From contig MGOK01000116.1 in the NCBI GenBank assembly GCA_001795335.1, positions 7,577 to 18,607 of the forward strand: DNA of 11,031 nucleotides, in the 5' to 3' direction. The notes below the pieces were generated by a model, which worked only from the letters and a program-made list of their open reading frames with translations, did no database searches and was not told the DNA's origin. Below are positions 7,495-11,031 of the stretch, in pieces. A program made the translations under genes and the position numbers. Source of the stretch: Chloroflexi bacterium RBG_19FT_COMBO_55_16. GTDB taxonomy: Bacteria > Chloroflexota > Anaerolineae > Anaerolineales > UBA4823. The first letter of the stretch is position 1. Every line of letters starts with the position of its first letter.

Positions 7495-7554
7495 AATTAA
7501 TATAACTTAAAGATAGTCCTTGACATATTCTATTAATTGAGTATAATATTAATT
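7495..7554. repeat. Three copies of TATTAATT around the promoter, possible operator
   Basis: TATTAATT occurs at 7531-7538 (in the -35/-10 spacer) and at 7547-7554 (at the predicted transcription start), 16 bp apart start to start. Its reverse complement AATTAATA is at 7495-7502, upstream of the -35. The placement suits a repressor, but the region is very AT-rich, so chance is a real alternative. Confidence 0.35.
7520..7547 (+). promoter_or_regulatory. Consensus sigma-70-type promoter of the DUF2089 operon
   Basis: TTGACA (7520-7525) and TATAAT (7542-7547) match the housekeeping consensus exactly, with a 16-nt spacer. Transcription would start near 7554, about 40 nt before the ATG at 7596. 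It marks the start of a transcription unit separate from the peptidase array. A promoter this close to consensus is often held in check by a repressor; see the TATTAATT repeats around it. Confidence 0.8.
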
Positions 7555-7582
7555 ATTCAAACAAACGGTATCGATTTCCCGG

Positions 7583-7590
7583 AAAGGAGG
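7583..7590 (+). promoter_or_regulatory. Strong ribosome binding site for the 72-aa protein
   Basis: AAAGGAGG, 5 nt before the ATG at 7596. With the consensus promoter 40 bp upstream, it shows that this small frame is a real gene. Confidence 0.85.
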
Positions 7591-7595
7591 ACGCC

Positions 7596-7814
7596 ATGTG
7601 GCCCCCATCAGATGAGATTGCCAGGGATTACCGCCAGAGGATGGCTCAACAAGCGCAGGTGGCCCGCCAGCTCTCGCAGCCAGACTCACAGAAAAGGATT
7701 CTCCCCAGTCGCCTGCTGGTTATCACCGGCGATACGTTGATTTCCCTGGGGTTATGGCTAAAAAACTTCTCCACAGCCTCAAGTGAGGAAGTTATCACAC
7801 CGCTCTATACTTAA
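7596..7814 (+). CDS. Small 72-aa protein, leader gene of the DUF2089 operon
   Basis: I do not recognise a named family. The start is well supported: a consensus promoter and an AAAGGAGG site lie directly upstream. Residues 5-30 are polar and rich in Gln, Arg and Ala (DEIARDYRQRMAQQAQVARQ), likely an amphipathic helix. Residues 36-57 (LPSRLLVITGDTLISLGLWLK) form a moderately hydrophobic helix that could lie on or just cross the membrane. The tail is short and polar. Small proteins of this build, a basic N-terminal helix followed by an SRLL-x-x-x-GD-x-L-I-x-LG-x-x-LK helix, are in my memory frequent in Chloroflexota; that is recollection, not a search. It is first in the operon, 25 bp before the DUF2089 gene, so it may be a small partner or regulator of the proteins that follow. 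Confidence 0.75.
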   Translation: MWPPSDEIARDYRQRMAQQAQVARQLSQPDSQKRILPSRLLVITGDTLISLGLWLKNFSTASSEEVITPLYT

Positions 7815-7839
7815 CTTAAGTTATCGTAGGAATTCTGCA

Positions 7840-8223
7840 ATGCAAACCTTACCCAGCAAATGCCCATTGTGCGGCGGTGAAGTTACCGTCACCCGCATTC
7901 ACTGCCAGGAATGCGACAGCACCATCGAAGGCCGCTTTATCCACGGCGCGTTCGAACGCCTGACCCCTGAACAACTCGGCTTTGTCGAAACTTTCATCCG
8001 TTGCGAAGGCAAGATCAGCCGGATGGAAGCTGAGATCGGCCTTTCCTACCCCACCATCCGCAACCGTCTGCACGAGATCATCCGCGCCCTGGGGTACGAA
8101 CCGGGCGGCGAGGAACCGGTCAAGGTTCCTGATGAAGAGCGTCGCAATATCCTCGACAGTCTGGAACAGGGGCGCATCTCCTACCAGGAAGCCATGCGCA
8201 TGCTCCAAGAAGGCGAGGGATAG
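7840..8223 (+). CDS. DUF2089 family zinc-ribbon/HTH protein
   Basis: 127 aa. I chose the ATG at 7840 over the in-frame ATG at 7783 because the longer form would overlap the 72-aa gene and add 19 residues unlike the family, whose members begin close to LPxxCPxC. Domains in order: a zinc ribbon with C8-x2-C11 and C22-x2-C25; a central helix-turn-helix (about 45-86), where EAEIGLSYPTIRNRLHEIIRALG looks like a DNA-recognition helix pair, with the family signature SYPTIRxRL; and a C-terminal helical hairpin (99-124: EERRNILDSLEQGRISYQEA...), the SHOCT-like module that recurs in the next three genes. A role as transcription regulator is inferred from the HTH; no DUF2089 target is established to my knowledge. 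The stop is only 2 nt before the next ATG. It could regulate the promoter at 7520. Confidence 0.9.
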   Translation: MQTLPSKCPLCGGEVTVTRIHCQECDSTIEGRFIHGAFERLTPEQLGFVETFIRCEGKISRMEAEIGLSYPTIRNRLHEIIRALGYEPGGEEPVKVPDEERRNILDSLEQGRISYQEAMRMLQEGEG

Positions 8224-8225
8224 AC

Positions 8226-9497
8226 ATGGACAAACGCTCTCTAGCCACTAATGGAACTCCAAAGGTTACTTTAGAGGTAAGCGGCTCCCTAACCTTAAAG
8301 GGTTGGGAAGACTTAGAGGTACTCGCCAGGTGCCCAACGCCAGACGATCTGACCCTGGAACAGCGCGGCGACGAAATAGCCATCACTTGCCAAGGGGATT
8401 GCACGGTGCGCGTCCCGTTCGGCGCGGTTTTGCAGGTGAATAATGTCTCCGGTCACGCCACCCTGAAGTCGCTCGAAGGAGACCTGGCGATCAAGGAGGT
8501 CTCCGGTCATCTCACCCTGCGCAGCGTTGGAACGGTGACCATCGACCGGGTGAGTGGACATCTCGCCGCTAAGAACGTCGCCGGTGACCTGAAAATCACT
8601 ACCGTTGAGGGCAATGCGACTGTACGCGACGTGCAAGGTGACTTCATCGTCGAAGACGCCATCCAGGGTAATCTAACCCTCAACGACATCGATGGGGACG
8701 CCCGGGCGATCGCCCACGGCAATGCCACCCTTAGCCTCGACCCATCGCCGGGGAACAGCTATACATTCAAGGCAGGTGGGAACCTGCTGTGCCGCATCCC
8801 GGCCGACGCCAGCGTGCAGGTGGAGATCCCAGGCGCAAGCTCGATCCTGGTGAAGATCCCCGGAATGGAGCTCTCCGCACCCATCCGGGCGCCTTACAGC
8901 CTGACCCTGGGCGAGGGTGATGCGACGCTCACGCTTTCAGCAGGGGGTGATGCAATCCTGGCTAGCCTGCCGCCTGATTGGGATATGCAAGATATCGAAA
9001 TCGGAATCGGAAAGGACTTTGACCAGGTGGCCGAGAGCATCAGTCACCAAGTCACCCACCAGATCGAAGCCCAGATGGAGATGCTTGAACACCAGTTGGA
9101 GTCTCAACTCGATAGTCTCTCCACGATGTTCAGCACATCCAGTCTTTTACCGGAACAAGCCGAGCGCATCACCCAGCGCGCCAGGGAAGCGAGCGAACGC
9201 GCCAGTACCCGCGCCCAGGAGAAGATCCAGCGCGCTCAAGAGAAACTGCAACGCAAGCTGGAGGCGGCCCGCCGCCGGGCAGAAATGAGGACCCGCGCCG
9301 CCGAGCGAGCAGCGCGCGACCGTCGCAAACGCTACGAGCCTTTTGACTGGTCGCCTGCCCAACCCCAAACCGCAGACCAATCGGTGACCGATGAAGAGCG
9401 CCTGATGGTGCTGCAGATGCTGGAGCAGCAGAAGATCACCATCGAAGAAGCCGAGCAGCTGCTGGCAGCCTTGGAAGGCAAGGCTTCCGGAGACTAA
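8226..9497 (+). CDS. DUF4097-like beta-solenoid protein with coiled coil and C-terminal SHOCT-like module
   Basis: 423 aa, no signal peptide or membrane segment, so probably cytoplasmic. The ATG follows the previous stop by 2 nt, with a purine-rich GGCGAGGG site at 8212-8219. Residues about 60-245 hold a beta-solenoid built from repeats of about 18 residues: V-S-G-H at 74, 92 and 109, then VEGN at 128 and IQGN at 147, each followed by alternating hydrophobic residues and a G-D/G-N turn. This resembles DUF4097/adhesin-like or bactofilin-type solenoids. Residues about 262-370 are strongly charged and helical (Glu/Gln/Arg/Ala-rich; QAERITQRAREASERASTRA then Arg-rich), probably a long coiled coil that is basic at its end and could bind nucleic acid or acidic lipid. 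Residues 389-417 (EERLMVLQMLEQQKITIEEA...) are the SHOCT-like hairpin shared with the neighbours. The likely role is a polymerising or scaffold protein; this is inference. Confidence 0.88.
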   Translation: MDKRSLATNGTPKVTLEVSGSLTLKGWEDLEVLARCPTPDDLTLEQRGDEIAITCQGDCTVRVPFGAVLQVNNVSGHATLKSLEGDLAIKEVSGHLTLRSVGTVTIDRVSGHLAAKNVAGDLKITTVEGNATVRDVQGDFIVEDAIQGNLTLNDIDGDARAIAHGNATLSLDPSPGNSYTFKAGGNLLCRIPADASVQVEIPGASSILVKIPGMELSAPIRAPYSLTLGEGDATLTLSAGGDAILASLPPDWDMQDIEIGIGKDFDQVAESISHQVTHQIEAQMEMLEHQLESQLDSLSTMFSTSSLLPEQAERITQRAREASERASTRAQEKIQRAQEKLQRKLEAARRRAEMRTRAAERAARDRRKRYEPFDWSPAQPQTADQSVTDEERLMVLQMLEQQKITIEEAEQLLAALEGKASGD

Positions 9498-9499
9498 GT

Positions 9500-10195
9500 A
9501 TGGACGATAGAAGCGAACGACTTCATATCCTGGAAATGATCGAAAGCGGCGTGATCACACCCAAGGAAGGGACGCGCTTGCTGAAAGCGCTGGAAGGTGA
9601 TTATGAGCCAGACCAGGCGCTCACCGGCGATTCCGAAACGGTTCCATCCCTCGAGCAGGCTTCATCGACCGCCTCTCCACCACCGGCAGCTACAGTGGGG
9701 GAGGTCGTGGACGAGGGGGAGGAAACCGGCCTTCCAATCGAAGAATTTAACGCCAGGATTGCCGGCTGGCGACGGTGGTGGATGATCCCCTTATGGGTGG
9801 GGGTAGGGATCACAATTATCGGCGGGTTATTGATGTTCTGGGCTTTTCAGTCTACCGGGATCAGTTTCTGGTTTGCCTGTGCGTGGTTGCCGTTCCTCTT
9901 AGGCCTGGCAGGCATCGTCCTGGCTTATGGTAGCCGGACAGCCCGTTGGTTGCATCTACGCGTGCACCAAGGACCTGGCGAGTGGCCGCAGACGATCGCC
10001 CTCAGTTTTCCACTCCCCTTGCGCTTCACGGCCTGGTTCTTGCGCACTTTTCGTCACTACATCCCGCGGCTGGACAGAACAGGATTGGATGAATTAATCC
10101 TCGCCCTGGGGAAAACCACCAGCCCAGAGACACCATTTTATGTAGAAGTCGATGAAGGCGAGGATGGTGAGCGCGTTCAGATTTATATCGGGTAA
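9500..10195 (+). CDS. Two-TM protein with N-terminal SHOCT-like module and shared C-terminal module
   Basis: 231 aa, unnamed family. The ATG is 2 nt after the previous stop, with GGAG at 9489-9492. Residues 5-32 are the SHOCT-like hairpin (ERLHILEMIESGVITPKEG...LLKALEG). An acidic, Pro/Ser-rich linker (35-82) leads to two hydrophobic segments (about 95-116, IPLWVGVGITIIGGLLMFWAF; about 121-143), predicted as a membrane hairpin. The C-terminal domain (about 148-231) starts ARWLHLRV and ends with an acidic patch and a short strand, VEVDEGEDGERVQIYIG. The same plan (RWFRVRV ... DEEDGEHVEIFIE) makes up most of the 127-aa protein encoded downstream, so the two share two modules. With both termini probably in the cytoplasm, it may be the membrane anchor of a complex formed by the operon's products. 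Confidence 0.85.
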   Translation: MDDRSERLHILEMIESGVITPKEGTRLLKALEGDYEPDQALTGDSETVPSLEQASSTASPPPAATVGEVVDEGEETGLPIEEFNARIAGWRRWWMIPLWVGVGITIIGGLLMFWAFQSTGISFWFACAWLPFLLGLAGIVLAYGSRTARWLHLRVHQGPGEWPQTIALSFPLPLRFTAWFLRTFRHYIPRLDRTGLDELILALGKTTSPETPFYVEVDEGEDGERVQIYIG

Positions 10196-10338
10196 TCCGA
10201 TTATCATTTGCAACCCAGGGATTTGTGCCCTTCTTATTATAAGTTGCTCGGACTTCGTGGGGCACGCTAATCGACTGTCAAAGAAAAATCAGTGAAATCT
10301 GAGTAATCCGTGTCCCAATCGAAAAAGGAGGTCAGCTA
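10196..10338 (+). other. Intergenic region with inverted repeat and 9-nt tandem motif
   Basis: A 143-nt gap in an otherwise tightly packed operon. GTGCCC (10225-10230) pairs exactly with GGGCAC (10260-10265), with a smaller nested AAGT/ACTT pair inside, so a folded leader is possible; there is no T-run, so a simple terminator is unlikely. AATC recurs at 10287, 10296 and 10305 with a 9-nt period (AATCAGTGA, AATCTGAGT, AATCCGTGT). Confidence 0.4.
10324..10331 (+). promoter_or_regulatory. Strong ribosome binding site for the 127-aa protein
   Basis: AAAGGAGG, 7 nt before the ATG at 10339. The same octamer serves the first gene of the operon at 7583. Confidence 0.85.
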
Positions 10339-10722
10339 ATGGCAACAACTGAAGAACGGATGAAAATCCTCAACATGATTCGGGAAGGCAAGATCTCCGC
10401 CGAGGAGGGAGCGAAATTGCTCTCGGCCTTGGGAGGCGGCAGTCAAAAAGTGGGGCGCAGGCCTTCTCCCCGCATGGCTGGCGAGCCGCGCTGGTTCCGC
10501 GTGCGGGTGAGTGATACAGTGACCGGGAAGACCAAGACCAGCGTCAACATCCCGTTAGGCTTGATGGAATGGGGCATGCAGATCGGGGCGCAATTTGCCC
10601 CCGAAGTCGGGGACCTGGACATGGAACAACTCAGTGAGATGCTCCGCACTGGCGTGGAAGGCAAGATTGTGGATGTGATCGATGAAGAAGATGGTGAGCA
10701 CGTCGAAATCTTCATCGAATAG
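10339..10722 (+). CDS. 127-aa protein: SHOCT-like module plus shared acidic C-terminal module
   Basis: No family name is certain. Residues 5-32 are the SHOCT-like hairpin (EERMKILNMIREGKISAEEG...LLSALGGG), the clearest copy in the window. A short basic linker (35-50) follows. The remainder (51-127) is a compact domain: RWFRVRVSDTVTGKTKTSVN, IPLGLMEWGMQIGAQFAP, a helix near 93-105, then GKIVDVIDEEDGEHVEIFIE. It corresponds to the C-terminal module of the two-TM protein at 9500-10195, but here without membrane segments, so it is probably a soluble partner that could dimerise or exchange with that protein. The N-terminal hairpin beside this module is a combination known to me from DUF4097/LiaX-like and related stress proteins, but I do not assign a function. 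The MFS transporter gene starts 18 nt after its stop. Confidence 0.88.
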   Translation: MATTEERMKILNMIREGKISAEEGAKLLSALGGGSQKVGRRPSPRMAGEPRWFRVRVSDTVTGKTKTSVNIPLGLMEWGMQIGAQFAPEVGDLDMEQLSEMLRTGVEGKIVDVIDEEDGEHVEIFIE

Positions 10723-10740
10723 CCTCCCTTGAACCCAAAC

Positions 10741-11031
10741 ATGCGAAGCAACCGTCCCTCCGGCATGTTGGCCTTCACCGTCGTCTGGATCGGCCAGGCG
10801 ATCTCGCTCTTAGGAACCAGCATGACCGCCTTCGCCCTGACGATCTGGGCTTACCAGCTGACCGGCAAGGCCACCACTCTGGCTTTAGTGGGCTTTTTCC
10901 ATGTCACCCCATTGTTGATCATCAGCCCGATCGCCGGCGCGCTCGTTGACCGCTCCAACCGCAAGCTGATGATGATGTTGAGCGACCTGGCTTCCGGGAT
11001 GGCTACGATCGGCATCCTGCTGCTCTACCTT
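10741..11031 (+). CDS. MFS transporter, probable drug-efflux type (3' end beyond window)
   Basis: An open frame from ATG 10741 continues to the right edge (97 codons, no stop). It begins with FTVVWIGQAISLLGTSMTAF (residues 12-31), the first transmembrane helix with the WxGQxxSxLGxxxxxFAL signature of the DHA3/macrolide-efflux-like MFS group. A second helix follows (about 44-63; ATTLALVGFFHVTPLLIISP). The loop GALVDRSNRKLM (67-78) matches MFS motif A (GxxxDRxxRR/K), and a third helix begins. The protein would use the proton gradient to export a small molecule; the substrate cannot be read from this fragment. It is 18 bp downstream of the 127-aa gene on the same strand and probably in its operon. 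A TTG at 10729 is in frame and a less likely start; no clear ribosome binding site is visible. Confidence 0.88.
   Translation, partial: MRSNRPSGMLAFTVVWIGQAISLLGTSMTAFALTIWAYQLTGKATTLALVGFFHVTPLLIISPIAGALVDRSNRKLMMMLSDLASGMATIGILLLYL

Noticed and set aside
7783..7839. Upstream ATG for the DUF2089 gene
   Set aside because: It would overlap the well-supported 72-aa gene and add residues not typical of the family before the LPxxCPxC start.
8507..9380. Minus-strand frames inside the solenoid gene
   Set aside because: They are shadows of GC-rich codon usage in the real plus-strand gene, without start signals or recognisable domains.

Overview
The window reads like a piece of a Chloroflexota (Anaerolineae-type) chromosome. 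This is an inference from gene families: DUF2089 zinc-ribbon/HTH proteins, DUF4097-like proteins with short SHOCT-like helical hairpins, and secreted LysM-peptidase proteins with Pro/Thr-rich linkers. No rRNA, tRNA, CRISPR array or mobile element is visible. Both edges cut through genes.

Layout. (1) 836-1, minus strand: the start of a secreted protein that runs off the left edge. (2) 837-1169: an AT-rich divergent intergenic region. (3) 1170-7411, plus strand: four tandem paralogs with the same plan, namely an N-terminal membrane anchor or lipoprotein signal, a low-complexity linker, one LysM, a domain resembling a degenerate lysozyme/SLT fold, and a C-terminal M23 metallopeptidase whose ligand spacing fits the beta-lytic/LasA (M23A) type. 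Genes 1-2 and 3-4 overlap by a few bases and 2-3 are 26 bp apart, so they look like one operon. (4) 7412-7595: an AT-rich spacer with an exact-consensus sigma-70-type promoter. (5) 7596-10722: a second operon holding a 72-aa small protein, a DUF2089 zinc-ribbon/HTH protein, a cytoplasmic beta-solenoid/coiled-coil protein, a two-TM protein and a 127-aa protein. (6) 10741 to the right edge: the start of an MFS efflux-type transporter.

How they may work together. The first operon would put four cell-wall-binding, probably peptidoglycan- or protein-cleaving enzymes on the outer face of the membrane, by different anchors. The second operon is tied together by a helical-hairpin module of about 30 residues (consensus ERxxIL-x-MIE-x-G-x-I-x-x-EEA-x-x-LL-x-AL) found in four consecutive proteins: at the C-terminus of two and the N-terminus of the other two. 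The last two also share a second C-terminal module. This suggests a multi-protein assembly around a DNA-binding DUF2089 protein, a membrane protein and possibly the MFS pump, perhaps an envelope-stress or efflux-control system. That function is a hypothesis; the shared modules are seen directly.
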